Assembly: GCA_016795365.1 (NCBI GenBank)
Contig: JAEUHN010000040.1
Coordinates: 1 to 64,000, forward strand
Direction of reading: 5' to 3'
Source of the DNA: Verrucomicrobiaceae bacterium
GTDB taxonomy: Bacteria > Verrucomicrobiota > Verrucomicrobiia > Verrucomicrobiales > Verrucomicrobiaceae
DNA length: 64,000 nt
Both the position numbers and the translations under genes were made by a program. Within the stretch, counting starts at the first letter, position 1, and each line of letters begins with the position of its first letter. The notes beneath the pieces are model-generated. The model was given only the letters and a program-made list of their open reading frames with translations. It had not been told where the DNA came from and ran no database searches. This document shows, in pieces, positions 53,798 through 62,285 of this stretch.

Positions 53798-53869
53798 GGC
53801 GATACATAAAGCCGGGACAGCGCACGTTGCTCAGCGCATCTTGTCGTGTTGGCTTCGTATCCTGCGCAG

Positions 53870-54853
53870 CTACCCCAGCCACCACAAAAGTGGGAGTGGG
53901 AGCAGCAGGACGAGATCTGAGAGTGTGTGAAACAACTCAGGGCGCATTCTTCGTGCCATGATCAGCACCAGTCCGTGAGCGAGTCCTGCCAGCATGACGG
54001 CCAAAGCGAGCGCTCGCACTGCGGCCGACGTGTCGAAAAGCATCGCCTGCAAAGCAAAGCACGTCACACCTCCGATCAGCAGCCAGACTGGCCATGGAAA
54101 GGAATTCCCAGGATTCTCTTCCATCCGCTCGCGCCATTGAATGCCCAGCAAGTTGCCCAGCACCAGCGCCCAGAACCACTGCACCTCGGGACAAAACATG
54201 CCGTGCTCCGACGGCGTCCAAAGATGCACTCCAGCCGAACAACCCAGTGTGAACAACAGAGACGCCACCAGCTCCTTGGGGATCATGGCCTTGAGCCTCT
54301 CATCAGGCCCGGTCCGCAATGCCGAGACCACAGCCACCACCACCAGCGCTGCCAGCCACAGCTGAACCTTCAACGGCACGGGAAGCAATGCCACGACCGC
54401 AAGCCCGGCGATCGCAGCCGAACCAAACATCGCCACCCGCAACCGGCCACGTGTGGCAGAGAAAGCCGCGAGATAAAAGGCCGCCGCCACGCACAGGCCC
54501 AGACCTTGGATCAACAGTCCCATCGGGATATCGGTCAATGCCAGCCAGATGACATACACGGCCGCCACTGGCACCATGACGCGCAGAAGAATCGTTTGAT
54601 GACGCAGACAAAAGGCGTGTCTCGCGCTCATCGGCACCGGGAGCCGTCCAGAAATCGCGTCGGCCGTGCGGTCGAGCACATACACGATCCACGTGACCAG
54701 CCCGAGCCCGATGTAAAACGAAGGCTGCAAACGCAGATGGTGGCTTTTGGCCAAGGCGGCCATCCACGACACCGCAACTAGAGGTGCATCGAGACATAGC
54801 ACCTGCGGCCACAGCCACCAAGGCGTGCGAGATGGAGCAGCCACGGAGGTCAT
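53870..54853 (-). CDS. UbiA-like multi-pass membrane protein in a polyketide-type operon
   Basis: The 327-residue product has about nine membrane helices and a UbiA-prenyltransferase-like first loop, WIVYVLDRTADAISGR, with the Asp-Arg-x-x-Asp arrangement reduced from the classical NDxxDxxxD. The second Asp-rich loop (GPDERLKAM) is likewise degenerate, so prenyl-transfer activity is doubtful. Its start overlaps the stop of the chain-length-factor-like gene by four bases (ATGA), and that gene overlaps the ketosynthase in the same way, indicating one tightly coupled operon. Related UbiA-like proteins occur in PVC bacteria without known products. Confidence 0.65.
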   Translation of the reverse strand: MTSVAAPSRTPWWLWPQVLCLDAPLVAVSWMAALAKSHHLRLQPSFYIGLGLVTWIVYVLDRTADAISGRLPVPMSARHAFCLRHQTILLRVMVPVAAVYVIWLALTDIPMGLLIQGLGLCVAAAFYLAAFSATRGRLRVAMFGSAAIAGLAVVALLPVPLKVQLWLAALVVVAVVSALRTGPDERLKAMIPKELVASLLFTLGCSAGVHLWTPSEHGMFCPEVQWFWALVLGNLLGIQWRERMEENPGNSFPWPVWLLIGGVTCFALQAMLFDTSAAVRALALAVMLAGLAHGLVLIMARRMRPELFHTLSDLVLLLPLPLLWWLG

Positions 54854-55848
54854 GGTTGAATGACGCAGGCGTAAGCAGCGGTGTTCGTGCCGGGCATGGA
54901 AACGACGGAACTTCGTTGATCATCGCTCGCGAGCTTGGCTGCGAGCACGAGTTGCAACGCGCTCGCGCAGCCCATGCCTTCGCCTAGCACGCGGTGCGGA
55001 CTGATCGTCTCGCCGGCCCACGACCACGCTTCGCGCTCGGCGTTGTCCAGCCGTGGCAGCCCCATCGCGCCATCGATCAAGACGCCGCCCTCGGGCTGGG
55101 TCGTGGCGCTGGCGAGTTGCGCGAGTGCCGTCACGCGCTCGCGATTCGAGTGATAAGCCATCGGCCCCGCGATCTGCTCGACGCGAGGACCGGTGCCATC
55201 GAGGGAAAGCAGTAATGCACCCGCGCCTTCGGTGACGATGAGCCGCTTGTCGTAGTAACCCACGGCTTCCGTGCTCAGCCAGTCGGCTTCTTCCGCAGCA
55301 ATGACGAGGCATTGTTCGACGAGGCCCGACTTCATCCAGTCGGAAGCCATGCGCATGGCTTCGGCGATGATGTTGGGTTCACCGATCAAGGTGGTGACTT
55401 GTCCGCTGATGCCGAGGTAGGCAGCGATGTGGGACGCTGGCGCGTTGAAGACGGTCTCGGGGAACAGGATCGGGCTCGCGAGCGCGGGCTCGTCGATGAC
55501 TTCATTGTAAAAGCGATTGGTGAACGCCACGCAGCCGTTCATGAGGCAGACGATGAGACCCAACGACTCCGGCTTGGCACCACCGAGCGCCTCCAGTCCC
55601 GCCGCCATCGCGAAGCGCGAGACGTTGCTCACGCGACGCAAGCGTGGGTGCTTCACATGCTTCTCCGGCGGTGGCGCGGGCACGGGGCGCACGCGGCATT
55701 CCCAGTCGCGCGAACCAATCGAACGCTCGCTCACGATCCACGGCAGGTCGCGCTTCTCTTTGACCGCCGCGACGAGATCGCTGGCGCTCCAGCCTGCAGC
55801 GCTGACAGCACCGATACCGCGAATGAAGAGTGGTGCGTCCGTGTTCAT
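54850..55848 (-). CDS. Beta-ketoacyl synthase homologue lacking catalytic residues (chain-length-factor-like)
   Basis: The 332-residue protein has thiolase-fold features (LFIRGIGAVSAAGWSASDLVAAV at the start, LVEQCLVIAAEEADWLSTEAV). However, where ketosynthases have the ACASG nucleophile it reads GEPNII, and the HGTGT and GHLLGG histidine motifs are replaced (GEGMGCASA near the end). This is the pattern of chain-length factors that pair with an active ketosynthase. It is also short (CLFs are about 400 residues). It is coupled by four-base overlaps to the active KS upstream and the UbiA-like gene downstream. Confidence 0.8.
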   Translation of the reverse strand: MNTDAPLFIRGIGAVSAAGWSASDLVAAVKEKRDLPWIVSERSIGSRDWECRVRPVPAPPPEKHVKHPRLRRVSNVSRFAMAAGLEALGGAKPESLGLIVCLMNGCVAFTNRFYNEVIDEPALASPILFPETVFNAPASHIAAYLGISGQVTTLIGEPNIIAEAMRMASDWMKSGLVEQCLVIAAEEADWLSTEAVGYYDKRLIVTEGAGALLLSLDGTGPRVEQIAGPMAYHSNRERVTALAQLASATTQPEGGVLIDGAMGLPRLDNAEREAWSWAGETISPHRVLGEGMGCASALQLVLAAKLASDDQRSSVVSMPGTNTAAYACVIQP

Positions 55849-57062
55849 GCCTGCTTCATCACCACGGTTGCGTTCGTGCCACCGAAGCCGAACGAATTCG
55901 TCAAAGCCGTCTTCACCTTCGCGCGCCGGAAGCTTCGCACCACATCGAAGGTCGCGACCGGATCGACTTCGCGAATGTTGAGCGAGCCCGGCAGCCACTG
56001 ACCCGCGAGCGCCATCACGCAGATCACCGCCTCCACCGCACCCGCACCACCGAGCAAGTGGCCCATCGCTGACTTGGTGGAACTCACCGCGATGCCCGGT
56101 GCTGCATCGCCTGCCCAAGCGCGGATCGCCATGCCCTCGGCCACATCATTGAAGGGTGTGCCGGTGCCGTGCGAGTTGATGTAATCGATCTCGCTCGGCT
56201 GCACACCTGCCTGACGACAAGCCTCCGTCATCGTGCGGATCGCGGCTTTGCCTTCAGGATCGGGTTGCGTGAGATGATGCAGATCCGTCGCAGTGTGATA
56301 GCCGCTCGCTTCAGCGATCGCATCGTTGCTGGTGAAGCCCTCGGCTTCGATCACCATTGCGGCCGCGCCTTCACCGAGAGCCAGTCCATCACGCGCCGCA
56401 TCAAACGGACGAGGAATGCCCGAAGGCGCGAGCGCACGCAGACTATCGAAGCCCGCGAAGACGAGTTCCGACACGGCATCGTAGCCCGCAGCGATGACGC
56501 GTTTCGCACGACCGCTGCGGATCATTTCCATTGCGATGCCGATCGCGTTCGCGCCCGAGGCGCAGGCATTCGAGACCAGCGTCACGGGACCATGCCAGCC
56601 GAGTTCCTTCGTGATCGTGGTCATCTGCCGATGCGGCTGGTAGTGCTCCACGAGCGTGAGCTGCCCGGGCTGACGTTTCGCGCTCGCGCGCACGTTGCGG
56701 CAGTAGCGCTCGCCGAGTTGCATCGCGCCTGCGGACGTGCCGATCACGATCGCGTCCACGTCGCGCATGTCCTCGCGCTTCGCTTGTTTCAAGGCCTCGC
56801 GCAGCGCGAGCAGGAGCATCTTGCTGCCGCGATCCACGCGCTCCTCCTGCCGCGCGGACAGGCTTTGATAAAGACGCTCTGCAGGCAAGTCGATCAGGCT
56901 CGCCGTCTTCGCGATGCGTGCGGACACATCGAACATCTCGACCGGACGAAACACCATGCGATCCGCCGCGAACGACGCCTCGTTCTCACGCCAGCCGAAG
57001 CCGAGCGGCGTCACGATGCCGGCACCGGTGATGAGCAAACGTTGTGGGGAAACAAGAGGCAC
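55845..57062 (-). CDS. Beta-ketoacyl synthase, FabF/type II polyketide class
   Basis: This KS condenses malonyl units onto an ACP-bound chain. The 405-residue product opens LLITGAGIVTPLGF, has the nucleophile in SNACASGANAIG, then HGTGTPFNDVAEG and MGHLLGGAGAVEA (both catalytic His), and ends NSFGFGGTNATVV, so it is complete. I start at the GTG at 57062, where family similarity begins; a TTG at 57116 would touch the divergent AMP-ligase start. It is followed by the CLF-like gene with a four-base overlap. No ACP, ketoreductase or dehydratase is nearby, so it must use partners elsewhere. Confidence 0.9.
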   Translation of the reverse strand: MPLVSPQRLLITGAGIVTPLGFGWRENEASFAADRMVFRPVEMFDVSARIAKTASLIDLPAERLYQSLSARQEERVDRGSKMLLLALREALKQAKREDMRDVDAIVIGTSAGAMQLGERYCRNVRASAKRQPGQLTLVEHYQPHRQMTTITKELGWHGPVTLVSNACASGANAIGIAMEMIRSGRAKRVIAAGYDAVSELVFAGFDSLRALAPSGIPRPFDAARDGLALGEGAAAMVIEAEGFTSNDAIAEASGYHTATDLHHLTQPDPEGKAAIRTMTEACRQAGVQPSEIDYINSHGTGTPFNDVAEGMAIRAWAGDAAPGIAVSSTKSAMGHLLGGAGAVEAVICVMALAGQWLPGSLNIREVDPVATFDVVRSFRRAKVKTALTNSFGFGGTNATVVMKQA

Positions 57063-57115
57063 GGGACTTGAAATGAAGGCGGCGGGACGGTAGCGGGCAG
57101 GCCTTGGGTTTAACA

Positions 57116-58291
57116 ATGATTGGAAAGCGTTGGCAACAGGTTCTCGATACGCGCGGCGATGCTGTCGCGGTGTATTTTGCTGAGGGCACGCTCACCTTTG
57201 CTCAGATCGATGAACGGGCTCGCAGACTCCATGCCGATGACGACCACGTTCTGGCACGCGGAGGTGCCATCGAATTGCTCACCGCCTGTATCGCCGGATT
57301 CACGCGTGGGTTGCCTGTGCACGTGGTGGAAAAGGATCGCACACGGCGAGTGCCTGCCTCTGGCATCCCCGCGGGCACGTCACTGATCAAGCAGACCGTT
57401 GGCGGCTCCGGCGTGCGGCGTTGTCAGTTCTTCACGGAGGAACAGATCCTCTCGGATGTCGATCGTCTGCACCGGGCCTTGGGCCTGAAGGAAGATCATG
57501 TCTGCGTGGCTGCGATCTCACCCGCGCACTCGTATGGACTCACCGTCACCGTCTTGCAGACCGTGCTGCACGGCGTGCCGATGCACTGGCTGCCGGAGCC
57601 GTTTCCCGCGCCGCTCAATGTGGCGCTGCATCAGCACGCACGTGTCTTTCTGCCCGGCATTCCGGCGCTGTGGCGTGCGTGGCTGATGGGTGGCGTGGAC
57701 CTTGATCGTGTCGATCTCGCGATCAGCGCGGGCTCGCCGCTCACGCTCGAATTGGAACGTTATGCGTTCGACGCACACGGCGTGAAACTGCACAATCTCT
57801 ACGGCACCAGCGAGTGCGGCGCGGTGGCCTACGATGCGACCGCGACGCTGCGCGAAGACGCGAGTCTGCTCGGCACCTTGCTGCCCGATGTGCAGGCCGA
57901 AGTCGCAGACACGCTCGTGGTGCAAAGCGATGCTGTGGGCATCGGCTACGACGAACTGCTGCCATGCGAATGCTTCGGCGATGGTCGCTTCCAAACGTGT
58001 GATCGCATCACGATCGCGGACGACGGTTTGCATTTCGTCGAGTCCATCGGCGCGGGCATCAACGTCGCAGGCCGCAAGCTCTGCCCCGATGAGATCGCCG
58101 CCAAGCTGCGCAATGCTACGGGCGTGGCGAAGATCGACGTGCGCGGCCAGACCAGCCGCGATCCCGAGCGCTGCCAGGAAGTCGTCGCACACGTCGGCTT
58201 GCCGCAGGCGGAGATCAGCGTGGAGTTCCGTCAAAAGGCGTGCGCGGATCTGGCTCCGTGGGAGATTCCTCGTCGGTGGGTCGGCATCTGA
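57116..58291 (+). CDS. AMP-binding (acyl-CoA/ACP ligase-like) protein, short and partly degenerate
   Basis: The 391-residue product has the adenylate-forming fold in outline: an N-terminal YFAEGTLTFAQIDERARRL, a central HSYGLTVTVLQTVLHGVPM, ISAGSPLTLELERYAFD, the NLYGTSECGAVAYD motif, and GDGRFQTCDR with the hinge Asp. The P-loop-like motif TSGTTGxPK is altered (GTSLIKQTVGGSGVRR), and the C-terminal lid is short. In aryl polyene and related clusters such ligases activate an aromatic or fatty starter. Here it is divergent from the KS gene with a gap of 53 bases. Activity may be impaired or atypical. Confidence 0.75.
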   Translation: MIGKRWQQVLDTRGDAVAVYFAEGTLTFAQIDERARRLHADDDHVLARGGAIELLTACIAGFTRGLPVHVVEKDRTRRVPASGIPAGTSLIKQTVGGSGVRRCQFFTEEQILSDVDRLHRALGLKEDHVCVAAISPAHSYGLTVTVLQTVLHGVPMHWLPEPFPAPLNVALHQHARVFLPGIPALWRAWLMGGVDLDRVDLAISAGSPLTLELERYAFDAHGVKLHNLYGTSECGAVAYDATATLREDASLLGTLLPDVQAEVADTLVVQSDAVGIGYDELLPCECFGDGRFQTCDRITIADDGLHFVESIGAGINVAGRKLCPDEIAAKLRNATGVAKIDVRGQTSRDPERCQEVVAHVGLPQAEISVEFRQKACADLAPWEIPRRWVGI

Positions 58292-58294
58292 TGG

Positions 58295-58323
58295 CTGGCA
58301 AGTGAGTGCGAGCACGCTACGAT
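58295..58323 (+). promoter_or_regulatory. Candidate start-proximal promoter of the peptide-binding protein gene
   Basis: CTGGCA (58295-58300) and TACGAT (58318-58323) are 17 bases apart and the ATG (58331) comes seven bases after the -10 across CCGGCCC. The -35 is weak. The -10 and discriminator closely match those before 46831. Confidence 0.4.
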
Positions 58324-58330
58324 CCGGCCC

Positions 58331-59953
58331 ATGAAATCCTGGATCATCCGCCTCGGCCTGTGCGCCGTCTTGATCACCGCGCTGGTGGCTTTCCATCAGA
58401 GCCGGCAGCATCGCGAGCAGCGAGTGGTGGCCGCTGGAAAGAAGAAGATCCTGCTCATGGGCAATGGCACCGAGATCTCGACGCTCGATCCTCATCAGGC
58501 CAATGGCATGCCGGAGCACCATGTGATCTCGGCCTTGCTGGAGGGACTGGTGGCACCTGCCGCCGACAATCCCGACGCCGATGCTCCAGGTGCGGCCGCC
58601 AGCTGGGACCACAAGGACTTCACCGTGTGGACCTTCCACCTCCAGCCGAAGGGTGCCTGGAGCGACGGCACACCTGTGACGGCGCACGACTTTGTGTATG
58701 CCTACCAGCGCATCCTGTCGCCCGAGATGGCAGCGGACTACGGCCAGATGCTTTATGCGCTGGTCAATGCGGAGGCGTTCAACACGAGCAAGCTCAAGGA
58801 CTTCTCGCAGGTGGGCGTGAAGGCGATCAACGATCTGACTCTCCAGCTCACGCTGACGGGACCAGCTCCGTATTTTCCGGGCATGCTCAAGCACTACGCG
58901 TGGTTCCCGATGCCCCGGCATGTGATCGAGAAGTTCGGCGGCATGACGAAGCGTGACACCTTGTGGTTCAAGCCCGGCAACAACGTGGGCAATGGCCCCT
59001 TTCAGCTCAAGGCCTGGCACTTCACGCACTACGTGGCCATCGAACGCAATCCGCACTACTGGGACGCCGCGACGGTGAAGCTGAATGAGATTCACTTCTT
59101 TCCCATCTCCTCCGATGCCACCGAGGAGCGCTCCTTCCAGGATGGTCAGCTGCACGTGACGGAGATCGTGCCGCTGAACCGCATTCCTTACTACAAGACG
59201 CGGCCTGATGTGTATCGCGAGACCACCTCACTCGCGACCTACTACTACCGCGTGAACACCACCAAACCGCCCTTCAATGACAAGCGAGTGCGCCGTGCGC
59301 TGGCGCTGGCGATTGATCAGGAGAGCATCATCCGCAACATCATGCGTGCCGGCCAGAAGCCCGCTACGGGCCTCACGCCAGCGGGTTGCGCGCAGGGCTA
59401 CGAGACGCCCAAGATGGTCGCCTTCAATCCCGATGAAGCGCGACGATTGCTCGCAGAGGCAGGCTTTCCCGATGGCAAGGGTTTCCCCAAATTCGACATC
59501 CTCATCAACACGAGCGAAGCGCATCGCTCGGTGGCCGAGGCGATCCAGGAGATGTGGAAAAAGCATCTCAAAATTCCTGCTGGCATCCTCAATCAGGACT
59601 GGCAGGTCTATCTCGATTCTCAGCGCAAGAAGGACTACGCCGTCGCTCGCGCTGGATGGGTGGGCGACTACGCGGACCCGCTGACCTTCCTAGGCACGCT
59701 GCGCTCCACCGATGGCAACAACAACACCGGCTGGGCGAGTGCGCGCTACGACGAGCTGCTCAACCAGTCGTCCCAGGAAGCCGATGCGGCCAAGCGTTAC
59801 GCCATGCTCCACGAGGCCGAGACCCTCATGCTGGAAGAGATGCCCGTGCTGCCAATTTACTGGTATGTTCGCTACTACCTGGTGCGTCCCGAGGTGAAGG
59901 GCTGGAAAGAGAGCGTTCTCGAGCACCGCTGCTACAAGGCGCTCGATCTCTGA
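58331..59953 (+). CDS. Peptide ABC transporter substrate-binding protein (OppA type)
   Basis: The 540-residue product has an N-terminal hydrophobic signal or anchor (residues 1-20, IIRLGLCAVLITALVAF). It then has the SBP family 5 pattern: EISTLDPHQANGMPEHHVI, LEGLVAPAAD, WTFHLQPKGAWSDGTPVTAHDFVYAYQRIL-type order (present in pieces), GNNVGNGPFQLKAW, KRVRRALALAIDQE and GWVGDYADPLTFLGTL. It resembles E. coli OppA/MppA and binds oligopeptides or murein peptides. No oppBCDF permease genes are present on either side, so it is an orphan in this window. It is downstream of the AMP-ligase gene with its own probable promoter. Confidence 0.92.
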   Translation: MKSWIIRLGLCAVLITALVAFHQSRQHREQRVVAAGKKKILLMGNGTEISTLDPHQANGMPEHHVISALLEGLVAPAADNPDADAPGAAASWDHKDFTVWTFHLQPKGAWSDGTPVTAHDFVYAYQRILSPEMAADYGQMLYALVNAEAFNTSKLKDFSQVGVKAINDLTLQLTLTGPAPYFPGMLKHYAWFPMPRHVIEKFGGMTKRDTLWFKPGNNVGNGPFQLKAWHFTHYVAIERNPHYWDAATVKLNEIHFFPISSDATEERSFQDGQLHVTEIVPLNRIPYYKTRPDVYRETTSLATYYYRVNTTKPPFNDKRVRRALALAIDQESIIRNIMRAGQKPATGLTPAGCAQGYETPKMVAFNPDEARRLLAEAGFPDGKGFPKFDILINTSEAHRSVAEAIQEMWKKHLKIPAGILNQDWQVYLDSQRKKDYAVARAGWVGDYADPLTFLGTLRSTDGNNNTGWASARYDELLNQSSQEADAAKRYAMLHEAETLMLEEMPVLPIYWYVRYYLVRPEVKGWKESVLEHRCYKALDL

Positions 59954-60046
59954 GTTTTGAGTGGATACTTGGGAGCAGATGGCGCATAGCAAAACGCCGT
60001 TTCCGAGTGCTCCTGCGACCCTGGGAAACGTAACTCCTCCGCCTCC

Positions 60047-60748
60047 ATGTCCGACTCCGCGCCCACCGAAAAGACCATCAATCCCTGGACCGTCTGGGTC
60101 CCGATCATCATGATCATCCTGGGCGTCGTGGTGCTCTACAACTACCTCGTTCTCCAGAGCCTGGAGAAAAACAAAGATCGTCCGCCTTACATCACGAGGC
60201 TGGAAAACGACCTCGATGGCCTCACGGAGCGCAGCGGCAAGCAGGTGCGCCTTGGCGAACTCAAAGGCAAGGTGATGGTCTTCGCCCATGTCTATACCTC
60301 GTGCCCCGTCGGTTGCTCTCAGATCGTGGCCGAGATGAAGGACATCTATGACGAGTTCGCCCCCAAGCACACCGGGCTGCAGTTTGTCTCCTTCGCCATT
60401 GATCCCGGTGACAACGCCGAGCGCCTGAAAGCTTACGCTGACGCGAACGACATCGTGAAGGACAACTGGTGGTTCGTGAACGGCGACCAGACGAAGATTC
60501 GCACCTACCTCACGCATGTGGTGAAGTTCTTCGCCGTCAAAGAGAAGCCGAAAGAGCAGCAGACCAGCGAGGTGGACAAGTTCGAGCACGACATGCGCAT
60601 CGCCCTCATCGATCACGCCGGGCACCTCCGCGGCATGTATGACATCATGAATCCCGATCCCGAGTTCCGCGACCTCGCCAAGAAGCGCCTCCGCAAGGAC
60701 CTCGGCTACCTCCTTGCCGATCAGGAAAAAGAACTCGCCAAACCATGA
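60047..60748 (+). CDS. SCO1/SenC family copper chaperone
   Basis: SCO proteins deliver copper to the CuA site of cytochrome c oxidase. The 233-residue protein has one N-terminal transmembrane helix (about residues 13-33), a thioredoxin fold, the copper-binding CPVGC (Cys86 and Cys90) and the third ligand His181 in KFEHDMRIALID. The family motifs VYTSCPVGC and FVSFAIDPGDNAERLKAYA are present. Its stop overlaps the DUF420 start by four bases, which fits a cytochrome oxidase assembly locus, although the oxidase genes are not in this window. Confidence 0.93.
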   Translation: MSDSAPTEKTINPWTVWVPIIMIILGVVVLYNYLVLQSLEKNKDRPPYITRLENDLDGLTERSGKQVRLGELKGKVMVFAHVYTSCPVGCSQIVAEMKDIYDEFAPKHTGLQFVSFAIDPGDNAERLKAYADANDIVKDNWWFVNGDQTKIRTYLTHVVKFFAVKEKPKEQQTSEVDKFEHDMRIALIDHAGHLRGMYDIMNPDPEFRDLAKKRLRKDLGYLLADQEKELAKP

Positions 60749-61179
60749 CCGTCTTCGACCTCCCCAAGATCTACACCGCGTGCAACGCAGCGGCTTTGCT
60801 GCACATCATCATCGGCCTGCTCGTGATCAAGCAAGGCCAGCGCAAGGCCCACATCGCCAGCATGACGATCGCACTGGTCTTCTCCACGATCTTCCTCGGC
60901 TGCTACCTCTACTACCACTTCCACGCCGGCCATGTGAAGTTCGCAGGCACCGGGCTCTCGCGTCCGATCTACTTCGCCCTCCTCCTGACCCACATCCCGC
61001 TGGCCGTGCTCAACCTGCCGATGATCATCATGACCGTCGTGCCTGCCCTGCGGAACCGTTTTGATAAACACAAGCGCATGGCGAAGTGGACGGTGCCCAT
61101 CTGGCTCTACGTGAGCGTGACCGGCGTCATCATCTACTTCATGTGCTACGTCTGGTTCGGCCCGCCGATCCGCGCCTGA
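60745..61179 (+). CDS. DUF420 membrane protein (cytochrome oxidase-associated)
   Basis: This 144-residue protein has four helices (IYTACNAAALLHIIIGLLVI; IASMTIALVFSTIFLGCYLYY; IYFALLLTHIPLAVLNLPMII; WTVPIWLYVSVTGVIIYFMC). His residues at helix ends (HIIIGLL, YHFHAGH, THIPLAV, DKHKRMAKW) are typical of DUF420/YozB and resemble a haem- or copper-handling membrane protein. DUF420 is regularly linked to SCO and cytochrome c oxidase genes. It is translationally coupled to the SCO gene by an ATGA overlap. No direct function is established. Confidence 0.87.
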   Translation: MTVFDLPKIYTACNAAALLHIIIGLLVIKQGQRKAHIASMTIALVFSTIFLGCYLYYHFHAGHVKFAGTGLSRPIYFALLLTHIPLAVLNLPMIIMTVVPALRNRFDKHKRMAKWTVPIWLYVSVTGVIIYFMCYVWFGPPIRA

Positions 61180-61196
61180 GGCCCGGCCATCAGCCA

Positions 61197-61224
61197 TTGC
61201 TTCACGGGCCAGCGCGTGTAGTCT
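61197..61224 (+). promoter_or_regulatory. Candidate promoter of the Sua5 gene
   Basis: TTGCTT (61197-61202) and TAGTCT (61219-61224) are 16 bases apart, with the -10 followed by CCGCGCCC, as upstream of 46831. The ATG lies 17 bases beyond the -10, giving a leader of about ten bases. Confidence 0.4.
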
Positions 61225-61241
61225 CCGCGCCCGATTCCTCC

Positions 61242-62282
61242 ATGACCACGCGCATCCTGCCCACTGACGAACCCGACACTTTCAAAGCCGCCGTCGCCGA
61301 AGCCGCCCGGCTGCTGAACGCTGGCGACGTCGTGGCCCTGCCCACCGAGACAGTCTATGGCCTGGCGGCCAATGCGCTCAACGCCACCGCCGTAGCGAAG
61401 ATCTTCGAGGCCAAAGAACGGCCGAGCTTTGACCCCCTCATCGTCCACCTGCCGCATCGCAAGGACCTCAGAGACGTGGCTGAGGTGCCCGAGGACATCG
61501 CCAAGGTCATCGACGATCTCACGCACAAGTTCTGGCCCGGTCCGCTCACCATCATCCTGCCCAAGAAACCCGCCGTGCCCGACCTCGTCACCGCAGGCAT
61601 GAACACGGTCGCCGTTCGCGTGAGCGCCGATCCCGTCTTCATGCGCGTCTGCCGCACCGTGGAGAAGCCGCTCGCCGCGCCCAGTGCCAACCGCTTTGGC
61701 AGCATCAGCCCCACCTCCGCGCTCGCGGTGAAGGCGGAACTCGACGGCCGCATCCCTCTCATCCTGGATTCCGGCGCCTCATCGCATGGCGTGGAAAGCA
61801 CCATCATCAAAGTAGAGCCCGGATCGCCCAAGCCCATCATCTCCATCCTTCGCCCCGGCCCTATCACGCCCGACGATCTCAAGCCCTTCGGCACCGTGAA
61901 GCACGCCTTCAAGAAGAAGGACAAGGACGACAGCGCTCCCCTCGAAGCCCCGGGCACCCTGGCCAGCCACTACGCACCGCGCACGCCGCTGCGATTGCTC
62001 TCGAAGCCCGAGGACTTCACCCCCGAGCCAGGCAAGCGCTACGCCTTACTCAGCTACCGCGGCGAACCCGATGACGGCTACCTGGAACTCGCCGACTGGG
62101 TGGGCATCCACATCCTCAGCCCCGGCAAAGGCAAGATCATCGAGTGCGCCACACGCCTCTTCTACGCCATGCGCGAACTCGACAAGCTGGGTGCCGACGA
62201 GATCGTCGCCGAGCCAGTCAGCGAGCAAGGCGTCGGCATGGCGGTGATGGATCGTCTGCGCCGCGCGAGTGCGAAGTGCTGA
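61242..62282 (+). CDS. tsaC: L-threonylcarbamoyladenylate synthase (Sua5 type)
   Basis: This enzyme makes threonylcarbamoyl-AMP from threonine, bicarbonate and ATP for the t6A modification of ANN-decoding tRNAs. The 346-residue protein has a YrdC domain (GDVVALPTETVYGLAANAL, then KERPSFDPLIVHL, KFWPGPLTIIL, PLAAPSANRFGSISPTSA, GVESTII) plus a C-terminal Sua5 domain of about 130 residues (GTLASHYAPRTPL at the linker, GVGMAVMDRLRRASA at the end). It is the long Sua5 form rather than short TsaC. It is monocistronic, and converges with the next gene with three bases between stops. Confidence 0.95.
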   Translation: MTTRILPTDEPDTFKAAVAEAARLLNAGDVVALPTETVYGLAANALNATAVAKIFEAKERPSFDPLIVHLPHRKDLRDVAEVPEDIAKVIDDLTHKFWPGPLTIILPKKPAVPDLVTAGMNTVAVRVSADPVFMRVCRTVEKPLAAPSANRFGSISPTSALAVKAELDGRIPLILDSGASSHGVESTIIKVEPGSPKPIISILRPGPITPDDLKPFGTVKHAFKKKDKDDSAPLEAPGTLASHYAPRTPLRLLSKPEDFTPEPGKRYALLSYRGEPDDGYLELADWVGIHILSPGKGKIIECATRLFYAMRELDKLGADEIVAEPVSEQGVGMAVMDRLRRASAKC

Positions 62283-62285
62283 CGA

